In this document: piece by piece, positions 47,631 to 59,464 of the stretch | Layout of the letters: each line of letters opens with the position of its first letter | Position numbering within the stretch: position 1 is the stretch's first letter | Origin: Fagopyrum homotropicum | Lineage: Eukaryota; Streptophyta; Magnoliopsida; Caryophyllales; Polygonaceae | NCBI GenBank assembly: GCA_033239125.1 | Contig: BSWB01000004.1 | Span: forward strand, 140,752,426-140,816,425 | Direction: 5' to 3' | Length of the DNA: 64,000 nucleotides | Translations under genes and position numbers: made by a program | Notes under the pieces: generated by a model | Seen by the model: the letters and a program-made list of their open reading frames with translations, nothing else | Database searches by the model: none | Told to the model about the DNA's origin: nothing

Positions 47631-47643
47631 AAGAGGGCACTGA
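47631..47643 (+). promoter_or_regulatory. Polypurine tract region
   Basis: AAGAGGGCACTGA directly before the 3' LTR follows TTTCGGGACGAAAC and a T-run, the usual context in plant chromoviruses. The tract is interrupted by CACT. Confidence 0.7.
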
Positions 47644-50523
47644 TGTAATAACCGAAATTTTGAAACTCCGAAAAACCGAATGTAACCGATTTCTGAAACG
47701 TCAATCTTAAATAAATGAGTACATAAATTAAAAGTAAAATAGAATGAGTGTTGTTCCATCATTTTATGTGATATTAATTCACATAAAATGACGAAATCTC
47801 TTAATTGGAAATAAATTACACACTTAAAATAAGAATAATAATAAATTATAAAATACGGAAATTAATTTCGTATTATATATTTTTCCCGCACATAATTAAC
47901 GAGTTACGAGTTTCACTTTTGATTTCATGAGATCACCGTTCAATTGGGCCAACCCTAGGCCCAAGCCATCAGCCCACTTCCTAAGCCCATCATTAACCCT
48001 AATCAAATCCTAACCCTAATTTTAACACTAACCTAATCCTATTCTAAACATCCGCTGCCGCTTCCCTCTACGCCTCACCTTCCGTCTTCGACCTTGCGCA
48101 GCAACCCACCAGTTCCGAATCAACAGACGCCACCCGCAGTCCCTTCCCTACCGCCTTCTGCACTGGACACTAGAGCCTCGCCGCTGAGCCCCACTCACTA
48201 CCGGATCCGACGCCGCCTCTATCTGCCTACAACCAGCAGTCTTCACCGCTCAACCTGCCCTTCTCGTCCAGACGAACTTCACGCCAATACCGCCGACGCC
48301 TTGCCCTCTAGACAGAACCAAGGAGGCCGCACAGAGATCTCCGGCACGAGTTGGAAGACAGGTAAGCAACGTCACCTTACCCCTTCGCTTTCTTCGACTC
48401 GAACCATAACCACCTCCTCCTTGACTTCCTGTGCACGAGCATGTAGGACAGACTGCCTCTTCGACCCCTCTGCACAGGCGCGGGATCTGCTGCACTCGAC
48501 CCCTCTGCACAGGCGCGGGATCTGCTGCACTCGACCCCTCTGCACAGACGCGGGATCTGCTGCACTCGACCCCTCTGCACAGGCGCGGGACTGCTGCACT
48601 CGACCTTCTGCACTGGATGCTCAACCTGCTGCACTCGACCCTTCTGCACTAGACGTTGGACTGCTGCACCCGGTATGTTGCACTGGACACTGGAACCCCA
48701 GCGTCGAGCCCAAACCATTTCCGACTCCATCAAAAACAAGACCAGGACAGGGCTACGTTTTCTTCATCGCTGCAGACGACGGTTAAGCACAGCAAGGATC
48801 ACCTTCAGCACGGGAATGAGACCTCCTAGCCGCCTGTCTTGAGCAGTACCCTGGGACCTCTCCTCGCATAATCACCGGGTAAGTAAACCTTCTGCTTGTT
48901 GCAACTGTTCAGCGCATGCTAAGATAGAGAGGAGGAGTTAGCTGTAGATGTGTAGGCTGCTGAGTTGAATTAGGGAACCTGTTTTCTTTAGTTTTGGGAA
49001 ATCTCAGTGTTGCAACTAGCCAGTTTCGAACTCAGGACCTTCTGCATACTCTACCTTTCAGCTTCGACCTGCTGACTTTAGGACCTAATTTATATAACTT
49101 AAATCGAGAATCCACCGTTGAATTTTTGATATATTGTAGATAGAAATATGAAGTTTACTATATTAAAATTTGGGAGAAAGTTAACGGTCGGATTAGAACT
49201 TATAAGGACTCAAAGTAGGGCAGATGAGCTGTTTTTACAGCAAGGGAAAATAAACTAAGTATGGGGAATTTTCAGCTTTTATACAACTTTGGAGAATTAT
49301 TGGGAGAGTTATGAGTAAGTATTTGTGAGAGATATTTACCCCTATATTTAGTATGCATATCATAGAGGATCTAAGATTTATTTCGAAATTTTTATAACCT
49401 TATCCAAGCGGCGTTTATGAACCCAAAATCAAGCTTTAACGACTTTAGTATAAATTAAGAATGTTGGATAACTCTTACAAAAACCTTACGAAATCCTTAC
49501 CAAACTTTTCAATGAGAACTAGATTATGGACATAGGTTCTAAAAGAAAATATTAGAACTAAATGATAGACTTTGAGAATTTTCAGCACTAAGGGTAAAAT
49601 GGTCTTTTACCGTAAGAGAGTTTTTTTTTTCCGTAATTCCTTCACATGAGGTTGAACATCTGGATGTGATTTTGATCCACATGCCTTATTTGACAGACGT
49701 TTGAGTTACCACGGGTTCTGACCGAGTTGAGATTTGAGAAAGCGATTTTGATCAAGGTAAGTCCATGCGACTTACTTAGCCGGTTTCTGGATGTTAGTTG
49801 AATGATAATGGTGGTGTGTGCGATGTGTGTTTATAATAACAACTTGTTAGGACGACCGTTGTTATTATGTGTTAAGGCCCAAGTGTATGTATAACGGGCC
49901 GTGACATCACTGCCCAGCTCTGCCAGGAGACTGGGAGGTTCTCTATACCTAGACCATACAGGTACACGGTGAGATGCATCGGATCCACTCCTGATGGGTA
50001 CACGGGGGCGGAGGCGAGGTTTGGGAATCCCTCGTGTCACAAAATAAGTATCATTAGAGTGAATGACTTAAATGAAGATAATAAATGGATTGTTTGAAAG
50101 CATGATGAGTGTTTCTTATTTTTATGTGTGTATGTGCTATTATTCTTCTTCTAATGTTTAGATAACTAGCTAATGGTTGTTTTGTTGTGGTTTTAGTTTT
50201 ACAGCAGGTTAGAACAGCAGCTGAGTGATCCGGAAGTAGTGGTCAGCCGGGTCTCCGTACTCCTTAGAGTGGGGGTTTGGGTTGTTGCTTGGTTGTCTTT
50301 TCCTTTTGTTAAGACAGTTAGTCTTTTCAGTTGTTTAAGTACGATAGGCTGTTAGACTTTGTTGCATTCATCCTTTTACAAATGTATTTTTTTTGAAATT
50401 TCGGTTTGTCTTATTTGTGTCTTGTTGCAAGATCCTAGTAATATTGTTGTCAAACTGAGGTCGGGACCCATTGTGAGGTCCTAACCAGTAACGTTCCGAG
50501 TTCTGAGAATTCGGGGTGTTACA
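47644..50523 (+). repeat. 3' LTR, chromovirus-type element
   Basis: This 2880-bp copy is nearly identical to the 5' LTR. Scattered differences include TTCTGAAACG for TTCCGAAATG near the start and a shorter TG microsatellite near 50130. By eye the divergence is around 1 percent. It is followed by a primer site and interior sequence where single-copy flank would be expected. Confidence 0.9.
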
Positions 50524-51082
50524 ACATGGTATCAGAGCTCTAGGTTGGCAACAATGACACTTGAAATCTTCTGAAAGACCGAATAAGTTTTAAGCAGAAC
50601 CCGAAAAGGGGTCTGAGTTTTAAAAAGAGAATTTTTGGTTTTCAAATGCATGCATAGTCTGGTTGGGGATAGAAAAGTACGGCTGACCACCACTACTACC
50701 GCGGATCTCAGTTTGCTTAGTATGGACTTTAGGTTTTACTGTAGTTGGACTTTTAGCTTGTTTATAAAGATATGTTATATAGATAGGTATATGCCGAAGA
50801 TTAGTAGAATTTATAGTTACATTACGCCCTTAATAGAGATAACACCTAAGTTTTTGAAGAGTGTCAACGTGAGGATTAGTATGTACATCTTATGTGCATT
50901 AGGGTAGACGAACGTCGGACAACTCCTTCGAGCTTGTTGAGAAACGTCGAGACGGAAAAGTGAAGGCTCAAAGACAACACCAATTACGATGACAAGAAGA
51001 GAATTCCGAATCAACTCAACGGGATCAAATGAAGGATATACAAGAGGGTAGTTTCGGAGAAACAAGAGATGATCGCCAACTA
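50524..51082 (+). repeat. Second copy of the element interior, truncated
   Basis: The sequence repeats 43239-43797 with very few changes, starting with the tRNA-Met primer site at 50527. Similarity ends at CCAACTA, where this copy passes into unrelated AGGGGAGAG DNA. It belongs to a second element sharing the LTR at 47644-50523, or to a recombination product. Confidence 0.88.
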
Positions 51083-51213
51083 GGGGAGAGAAGAATCTTA
51101 AAATTAGATATAGTTAATAGGGGAGAGAAGAATCTTTTTTTATTATAATAATAATAATTAGTTACCCTAATTAACAAAATTAGATATAGTTAATAGGGGA
51201 GAGAAGAATCTTA
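51083..51213 (+). repeat. Short repeats at the junction
   Basis: The word GGGGAGAGAAGAATCTT occurs at about 51083, 51120 and 51197. The last two are preceded by TTAGATATAGTTAATA. AT-rich DNA separates them. They mark the junction where the truncated retroelement ends. Confidence 0.7.
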
Positions 51214-51494
51214 AAATTACCACAATCTTCTTTTTATTTTTAATATATCTTTTTTGTTAAAACTATAGGGGTCTAGTTCGTTTACATATTAAACTTGGGA
51301 GGCCTATTTATGCTCATGGTTGCAAAATCTATCTATACACCCATTTTACCCTTCTATTTTTAAGCTTCCCTATTAGAAGACTTAATTTTATTTTCAACTA
51401 AATAAAATAGACTAGCTCTGAAAATATAACTAAAAGCCCGCGAAATAAAACCATAATTAAACCTAGTCTTTATGGGTTAAAAAAAATATGACAA
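51214..51494. other. AT-rich spacer
   Basis: No coding sequence, repeat family or regulatory motif is recognised between the junction repeats and the minus-strand reading frame at 51495. Confidence 0.5.
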
Positions 51495-52283
51495 TTATTT
51501 TTTATGGGTTGTGGCTAGTTGATCCACACGTGTAGGTGGACTATCCATCTGCATGGATGACCTTCCTCTCTTGCATGGATACATACGTCCTTCATGCATG
51601 GTCGTATTTTCGTATGAATTGGAACTTGAGTCATGGGTTGGTCTTACATGTAGGCCCCGGTCTTTGTATTGTTGAGAAGCAAGGGTTCTTTTCGTAGGAT
51701 CTTCTAACGTTGGTATCAGTTCAATACATCCTCTCTTCCTTCCGTACACGTACTTGTATGGTAACGTTGGTTTCCATGCATACGTAGGTCTTGTCACTTT
51801 TCGTGAAGTGGTCCTGGAAATGGCCTTCATTTCTCTACGAAAAATTGTCTTCATTTATCTGCAGAAAATGGTATTTATTTCTCTACGGGATATGGTCTTC
51901 ATTTCTCCGCAGGAAATGGTCTTCACATCTCTGCGGGAAATGGTCTTCATATCTTTGCTAGAAATGATTTTGTTTTCTTCCGTGAAAATGTTATTCATTT
52001 CTCTCCTAGAAATAAAGTTGACTCTTTCCCTTCTTCTTCTAAGAGTGTTCTTCTCTCCTTGCCTTCTAGCTTCCGTGGCTTCCATGGTTGTGGTCCTGAA
52101 GCTTCTGACTCTTCCTCGTCTCCTCCTTGGAGTGCTCGTCACTCCTTGCCTTCTAGTATTCCTAGTCATATCTTTGAAGCGTGCTAGGTTCGGAGATGCT
52201 CCTACATCATAATGGTTTACAATTAAGACATAATCATAATTTTTTTTTAAAAAAAAAAAAGAATAACAAAGCATGAGATGCAA
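51495..52283 (-). pseudogene. Unrecognised repeat-rich ORF with one stop
   Basis: On the minus strand a 262-codon frame runs from 52283 to 51495 with one TAA at 51855-51857. Neighbouring repeats have GAA at that place, so it is probably a point mutation. The N-terminal part has two arginine-rich blocks (RRQGVTSTPRRRRGRV and RRQGEKNTLRRRRERV). The middle (about 51820-52010) holds eight or so 24-bp repeats encoding an ISRREMKT-like octapeptide. The C-terminal part (ELIPTLEDPTKRTLASQQ) is not repetitive. No known domain is recognised. It could be a decayed gene or a transposon-derived frame. The opposite strand is also open over the repeats (51754-52212), which lowers confidence. Confidence 0.4.
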
Positions 52284-54480
52284 TTGGTCTAACTTGTAAT
52301 AGGGGAGGGTGGATTCCCAATATATAATATGGGTCGCGATTAAACCTACTATTAATAATGGGACATCCTACCATTAATAATGGGACATTCTACGTACTTC
52401 TTTAAGTCCATTGTATGGATGACGTTTTTTTGTTGTAGTAGAATGAATTGTGAAAGTTGACTTTTTATCCTCATACTTTGCATATCAATTGTTTCGGTTT
52501 GAGTCGAAAGACCTTTGAGATGCTTTTCCAAAAATAATAATATTATTTGCAAAATTCATAAAAGACATAGTGATTCCTTTTTAGTAATAGGAAATCCTAT
52601 AAGATTCTAATGGCTTTTACTAACTTATTTTTTGAAGATTTCACACTCCGATATTGCAAAGAAGTAGGGTCTCCTTGACCTACTCGATTTTTAATGGGTG
52701 CAAATGTGATTTTATCTCCTGATTTTCTTTCCAAATATTTTCTAACGTTTATTTATACATTGGTCCATATCAAATCTTCTCCCGTTTTAAATGTTAACCA
52801 CTTCTTAGAAAAGTATGTGTCGTTTTCACTAGAGGTGTCAATCAGATCAGATCAGGTCATGTTTAGTTAGTCGGATCAGATTGTTTTTCATATCAATTTG
52901 AGTTAAATAGTGCGAGTTAAAACGGATTACATCCATCGATTTTATATGGGTTCGAGTTCAACTTAATCGGGTCTCAATTCGTGTTGCTTGTTACATACTC
53001 TATATATACTACAAATTCTATCCAATTGGTTGGATAATTTCCTCTTACTTTTGGAGCAAGCGAGTGGGATTTGGCATAATGGATAAGGTGTTTAGCGAGC
53101 TAAGTAGGTAGTGTGTATCTCTCATTACTCATATTTAGGACAATCATGCTCCCAACTTGAAGTACTTGTAGGACTATATAGGACACATACTCCAAAACAA
53201 ACGCACCACTAACAGTTAGATAAAATAATGAGTGTCTTTAATCTGGGTCCTATCCCTTTTGTCTCCATGTTTAAAGCATACACATTGATTAAAGATTCTA
53301 AACTTAGGCGGGTTGTTTCTTTTAAAAATAGGACACGTAATTATTGGTTGGGATTTTAAAAGAATACATTAGACATAATATCTATTTTCTGATATGTGGA
53401 TATATTTTTTTGTTTGCATTTGTAATTTGTTTTTACTATTAAATGCATATATCTATAAAAGGTGCTTAAGGTGTAATAGCTGATCATTGACCCAGCAAGT
53501 CCGCAAATCAAACTTATAACGTATCCAAAGTTCATAAAATCAATGTATCTTACGTGAAAAATGAGTATCAAATTATAGGACAAAATGTAGCCTAATCGGC
53601 ATAAATGACATAAGCGAGATAATATGTCATATTGTAATAATCATTATTTACAACAAAATTCGCCGTATGTCTTGATCATACGACACGTAATTAAATACCT
53701 GAAAACAATGAAGAAAATTAATGTCATTACACGTACTTGTATTTCTAAAAATTAATGTTGTATCCATAAGTCGTAAGGTGCAACAACTTCTATCACTCCT
53801 AACATATTGATTTGTCACACGGTTGGACAATATTTCCATTTTCAAGTCACCAGCACAAGCACTCGTCCTCAAACAAGGTCATGATCTCAATTTTGGGTTG
53901 CTTGCGGCTCAATATGCACGTATCCAAATTAAGCGATGTGGCATACACACTTCCTCGATGTCGGATATCCGTAAAATACCCCGATAACGTGAAATAACAT
54001 GCTCCCCTCCGAAGTCTAGTACTCGATCATCATACGATATGAACTTCACGTCCTCTACCCTCATCTCACCCAATTGTGCTCGTAATGCTTGGACCATCTA
54101 TAAACTAGAAGATAGTATCCTCGGGACGGAAAATCTCGAAGATCAATGTACGTGTTCATACATGTTTGCATCCTCTACGGCCGCACGCCTCAATGATGGG
54201 AAATGAGTGTATATTCAAAACTGCATTAACACAAATAAATGGGAACGAGGATATATAGGGAGAAAATTGATTTCCTACTTGGGGATGAGGATGCAAATAG
54301 GGGTTTCCCTCCCGCTTCTTGAACCAAACCCAGATCCGCCGGGGAACCCGATAGAAAACCCCGCCGGGATACATAAATTAATAAATTGTATTTTTATTAG
54401 ACTTTCATTGTAGTTCCAATTTTAATCAAAATTTTATTCAGAACCTGTGTTTAAATTCAAAAACTGCCGATGGTACTAAA
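52284..54480. other. AT-rich intergenic region
   Basis: No recognised gene. The minus strand at 53648-54097 holds two short frames (MVQALRAQLGEMRVEDVK at 54097-53909, then a further one to 53648) with normal-looking amino-acid use that might be a gene fragment. 54280-54370 has CCGCCGGGG-type words like those found near the ends of some plant hATs, but no partner end was found. Confidence 0.45.
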
Positions 54481-54482
54481 AT

Positions 54483-55470
54483 TTCAAACTATATATAATT
54501 TTGTACTTTCAAACATAAGAGTATCATACTTGTTCCTACTTACACAAAATGTATTTTGAAAATTGTTTTTAAAATTTAAAAAATTTATTTGATAATTATG
54601 TGTGTAAATTATACTAATGTTAACCTATATTAATTTGGTGTTCGATCATATCAGTATAACGCCCTCATAAAATTTTTGAATATGTCGTAAACGTCAAATC
54701 ACGATGATTAAATGCATGACATACTAAATGTTGTGTGTGTGTTTTTTATGTGTTTAGTATCTTAGATACGTGTTTTGGTGAGCAACCAAAATCATAAACA
54801 GTAAAATTTAAATAATAAAATAATATAACACTTTATCTTGATATCATAATCTAAATGTTAGTAAGATACAATTATTTTAGTTTACTCTAGTTTGTACTAC
54901 CGAGTTTCGATCCTATTTGAACGAACAAAATTTATTATATAAACAATATACCTATATTTTGGCAAATTGGATAAGGTGATGTGTTAAATACCAACTAAGT
55001 TACATCAACATTTCAATTAAAATGTATATTAACGTAATATGAATTGACATTTATCTTGTAATCATGAACTAAAGGTTAGTAAATTATATACATTTTTGTA
55101 CTTTAAGGCTTAAGTATCATACTCATTCCTACTTACACAACATATTTTAAAAAAATATGAGTATAACAGTTCAATTAAAATATATATTATATGCATAAAT
55201 TATGTGCATGTTAATGCTAACCTATATTAATTTGGCTTTCGATCATACGAGGATAACACCCTCGTGAAATTCTAAGTACGTCATAAACGTCAAATCACGA
55301 TGATCAAAATGCATGATAAACTACACGTTGTGTTATTTTTACGTATATATTAGTCTCTCATATACATTTTGGGTGGTGCAACCTAAATCCTGAATCGTAA
55401 AATTAAAAAGGATAAAGTAATATAACACTTTATCTTGAGATTGTAATCAAAATATTAGCAAGATATAAGA
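54483..55470 (+). repeat. Diverged local duplication
   Basis: Two related blocks, about 54483-54870 and 55082-55470, share in order TTTTGTACTTT, CATTCCTACTTACACAA or CTTGTTCCTACTTACACAA, TTCGATCATA, AACGTCAAATCACGATGAT and CACTTTATCTTGA. Spacing is conserved, with many substitutions. They are non-coding. Confidence 0.7.
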
Positions 55471-55479
55471 GAGTATTGA

Positions 55480-57648
55480 GCTTGTAAGGCACTTGTTGTT
55501 TCCTAGATACAAACTAGGCCCCACTATGTTTGGCCTAAAATTTTAAAATTAAAACACATAATTAAAGCTAAAATTTTGCTATGAGTAATATAACACTTTG
55601 TCTGCTCCTCGATGCCTCCTCGAGCTTTGGAAACTCGATGGGATGATGTTGTGACACGTATAACCTCTCCTCTCCTCTTATCTTTAATGTTTCTCATAGC
55701 AATCTAATTTTTTTCAAGCTTAAATTTTGCGATTTGAATTTTAATATGTTTAAAAATCTAACAAACTTAAATTTTTAAAAAAATAAAGGGTTGGTAGCGC
55801 GTGTCATACACGCACCACCGTTACATGCGCCACCAGACACGTGTGTTACCCATGTTGTGGGGTGCAATGTGCACGCGCCCCAACCTGTCGTCTTCTTCGC
55901 CGGAATTTTGCCATTAGAGTAGGTTTGAAAAGCTCAAAAAACTCGTAAAATCTTGTAAAGCCGTTAAATCCTGATAATATCCAATTCCAATTCTTCTTAA
56001 ACTAACCGATTGATCCTAAACTAACTATATTCAAACCTAAAATCGTAAAAAAAAAATTATAAAAAAAACAAAAAAAACGTTACAAACTAACCTCGATCCG
56101 AGAGTAAAGGACGTTTTTGTCTTTGTGTTAGTTGTGGATCTGCAACATTCGATTCTTGATCCATTTTCTGTGTTGATTTTGGTTTAGTTTTATTTTTTTC
56201 CCCAATTTTTCCTCTCAAATCTTTTCGTTTCGTTGTTTTGGAGTTGCGGTGCAATGTTGCGGCGAAGGGAAAGGAAAAACTCGTTCTCCATATAGGGTTT
56301 ATCGGGCACATGTGTGATGCGTACGCGCCTGACCCAAGCATATGGACCCATGAGGCACATACGGCTTGGTCGGGCGCAGACGTATCGTGCATGTGTTGGC
56401 TCTTTGGTCATTTTCCGTGTTACCGAATAAAATCACTCTTAGAGTTTATGATTTGTGACCGTGATTTAGTTTTGTGGTGGAGGAGTTTATTGTAGAATCT
56501 TATGGAAGAAGGTTTTAGAAGATTTGTGGTTGAGATTTCATATTTAATGATTTCCCTTCACTCATCAACTTCCCCAAAATCATTCTTCGAAGAACTTCTC
56601 GCTTCAGTCCTCTTTATTCTTCTTTGTTTCTTCGCTTTCATCCAAAATCATTATTCTTCTTGTTTCTTCGTTTCTTCATCACCATCAACGATAAGCTTGT
56701 TTCAGTGTGTTGTGCGATCTCTTCCTCGTGCAACTTTACTGAACAATGTATCAGGGTCCTGCTTTTCTCCTTGTGCTCCTATTTTGTAATTCTGTTCCAA
56801 TGATTTTTGGGGAAATTGTCCAGCTAATCGTCAATCCTAACAACAATACTTTTCTCCTATTATAATTTGTGTGTTTGTAGGGATTTCTTTGGCAAAAAAA
56901 AATATACTATCATTTGAACAAACAAAGATGAAGACTAAGGGCTTGTTTGGTACCATATTTGGATATTTGTATAGTAGTTATCGGTATCAGTATATGGGTA
57001 TGAGATTGATATCATCTTTGTTTGGTAGGTTTTAGTATGTGAATGACAACACAAAGAAGAGATGAATTTTATGAAGATTTTCCTTAAAGAAAGAGTTTCG
57101 GGTAGAAAAAAAAATAAAAGAGGAAGGCCAAATTAATATAATATATGTGATACCTCTAGTTGTTTGGGTGTTGTTCAAGTAAGGCTATAAATTGTGGTAA
57201 GGCTGTGCGGCGGTCTAAGAGGTTGACACGTGTCCAAAATTTTTTGTTTTAAGAAAATATATTCTGGATATTTTTAACTATAATGAACTACCATGCTATA
57301 AGTTCTGCACTATTCTCTTATAAACTTTGAATTATTCTCATATAATTCATGAACTATCCCCTTATATTATTCATGAATTAGTTTTTTATAACTATTGACT
57401 ATTCACATATAATTTATAAATTATTCCCTTAGAATATGAATAATCACGATATACTATTAATGAACTACTCTTTTATATACTACATTGAGTATTCTCATGT
57501 AATTCATGAAGTAGTACTTCACGATAATCTATTTATGAACAAATATTATATCTCCAATGAACTACTCTTATAAAATTCATAAACTACTACTTTCAATACT
57601 TCATTTTTTAATATATTATATCAAATTATTTATAAATTAATCGTTTAT
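55480..57648. other. Intergenic region before the Athila-type LTR
   Basis: Mostly AT-rich. Short overlapping ORFs around 56087-56495 occur on both strands and show no known domain. 56502-56789 is CT-rich. The phrase GGGCTTGTTTGGTACC at 56939 resembles ends of small plant transposons, but no inverted partner was found. Confidence 0.45.
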
Positions 57649-59362
57649 TGTTAGCATGAAATATTGTGATATTTTAGGCACGTTTTCTAAGTGTATTTGA
57701 TCCATATTGATAGTCATTGATTGAGCATTGATGCATTTGTGAGCTAGTTTGTCTATAATGTCGATATAGAGATCTACACAAGCTTTATGTTGATTATAGG
57801 TGATTGAGAGCTATTTCCGAACGGAATCGAGCAAGGATGGAGTTGATTGAACTTGTCCATGGATTGAGGACATTTCTAGGAGCTAAGGGAGTGCCAACTT
57901 GAGGAATGCACAAAGCTAAGGAAGAATCACGTTTTTGCCCTAAACCACGCTCTAAAATACGGCCGTACCACTTTCCACGTTCAAGTCCACGGCCGTGGAA
58001 CCTTGGCTAGGGAAGCGTGGTTCATTCCAGTGACTTCTACGGCCGTGGAGACGATGGTTCAAACCGTGTTGATTTCCACGCTCTAAATTACAGTCGTGGA
58101 ACCCTTCCACGACCGTGATCTTGACGATCTTTTTTGCCATATTTTAAGCCACGATCTCCTACGCAATTGGGCCGGGCCGATATTCTATCTTACACTATAA
58201 AAGGACGGACGAAGAGAGATTCCGTCACCTCGCTTTAGACCTAGTTTTACGCATACGCTTGCGTTTGGAATTGCCCTAATTTCGCATTTGGCGGAGATTT
58301 TGTTGAGAGATTTTGGCGCGTTGCTATATTGATTTCCGGATTGACGGAAGATCGAAGATTCGGAAGATTGTTCGCAAGGAGACTCGCTTCTTGCTTAGGT
58401 TTGATTTAGAAGACGGATTGACATCCCGTTCTTCCTTCTTATCTAAGATTGTGTTTGTTTGTTCTATCCCGAATCTAGTGACGATATTTGTTCTTGACTG
58501 TGACTTTGAGATTGGTTTGAAGTTTATTGAAAGTTTTCGGAAGTTTTCATCTTTCAATCTTTTAATTCTTGAATTTGATATCAATATGACTATTGTTGGC
58601 TAAAAACCCTTAACAATTCTAAGGTAAAGGGTTGATAGTTGTGGCTTAGATGATGATAGATCGATCGTAAACAGATTGGACCCTGAGAGTTAGAGAGAAT
58701 CGCCGACGAACCCTAATCCACGGTCTGTTCTTGAGCTTCCACGGCCGTGGAACTCAAGAACTAGCCGTAATTTTGTGTTAAGTTACGAACTTGCTTTTAC
58801 TTTAATCCAAAGTTAAAGATTTGCTTTAACTTAGTTTAGGCTTGCCTTTTCTAGGTGGTAGTGAAGCCTCAACAACCTCTACCTCGATTGTGAGTGTCAC
58901 AACCTTAATCGGTTTAGTTAGTCTTGATCCTTGAATTACAAGTTTGGGTATTTGACATTAATTCTTGCCTTTAGAATCTTTCTGTATTGAAGCCTCAACA
59001 ACCTGTATAGAGAGTTTCTTGTAGGTGAGTCATATAAGGTTTTTGGAACTTCACCGTACGATTACCTTACATTAGCATACCTTTGCATATCTCAACTCTG
59101 TCCTTATATCATTAGTATATCTTGAATCGATTGCCACAGCTGGATTCCTGGATCTTTAGGATTGCTGTTTTCCCAATACTTGAAAAGCTTCTTACATTTA
59201 CTTGCTTGATAACCTATAACTGAATTTGTTCCCCCCAAATCCCTGTGTTTGATACTCTGGAATTCTTGCTTAACTACGTCGATCCGTACACTGCGGGTTC
59301 GCTTGCTTGATTCTAGTTTTATAAATTTAAAGCTTATTTGCACGCACGCTAAGTGGCGAACA
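57649..59362 (+). repeat. 5' LTR of the second Athila-type element
   Basis: A 1714-bp LTR from TGTTAGCATG to GTGGCGAACA. It carries CCACGGCCGTGG at 57987-57998 and 58739-58750, with several variants at 57945-58130. The start was fixed by alignment of the TTTAGGCAC word with the LTR at 13350, and the end by the primer site. The 3' LTR is outside the window, so the start cannot be confirmed by comparison. Confidence 0.85.
58196..58204 (+). promoter_or_regulatory. LTR TATA box
   Basis: TATAAAAGG lies about 550 bases into the LTR, directly after the cluster of CCACGG palindromes. The position is comparable to the TATA-like word at 13785. Confidence 0.6.
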
Positions 59363-59368
59363 AGTTTT

Positions 59369-59386
59369 TGGCGCCGTTGCTGGGGA
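59369..59386 (+). promoter_or_regulatory. Primer binding site, tRNA-Asp
   Basis: TGGCGCCGTTGCTGGGGA matches the complement of the plant tRNA-Asp 3' end at 17 of 18 bases, with T for C at the twelfth. It is six bases after the LTR end. Confidence 0.9.
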
Positions 59387-59464
59387 TTTGGTCTAGGCCG
59401 AATTCGGTTATCGGTTGTCAAGCTTGGGAGCTTCTCCCTTGTTATTTGATATCTTTTCTAGTGC

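Larger units (their letters stand above)
43239..47643 (+). other. Interior of the chromovirus-type element, mostly non-coding
   Basis: These 4.4 kb hold no frame longer than about 90 codons on the plus strand and no recognised protease, RT, RNase H or integrase core. The first 559 bases are repeated after the 3' LTR. An A-rich stretch (47159-47182) precedes the only recognisable remnant, the integrase tail and chromodomain at 47209. Confidence 0.7.
40355..50523 (+). mobile_element. Non-autonomous chromovirus-type Ty3/gypsy element
   Basis: Two long LTRs (40355-43238 and 47644-50523) begin TGTAATAACCGAAATTTTG and end GGGTGTTACA. The primer site is TGGTATCAGAGC (initiator tRNA-Met), and the tract before the 3' LTR follows TTTCGGGACGAAAC. 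These features and a chromodomain remnant are typical of plant chromoviruses. The 4.4-kb interior lacks any recognisable gag, protease, RT or RNase H frame. A second copy of the first 559 bases of the interior follows the 3' LTR. No convincing target duplication was identified. Confidence 0.85.

Noticed and set aside
53072..53082. tRNA-like A box (TGGCATAATGG) suggesting a tRNA gene or SINE
   Set aside because: No B box or foldable cloverleaf follows within the expected distance, and no A-rich tail was seen.
56939..57240. Possible small transposon starting GGGCTTGTTTGGT
   Set aside because: No inverted partner end or target duplication was found nearby.
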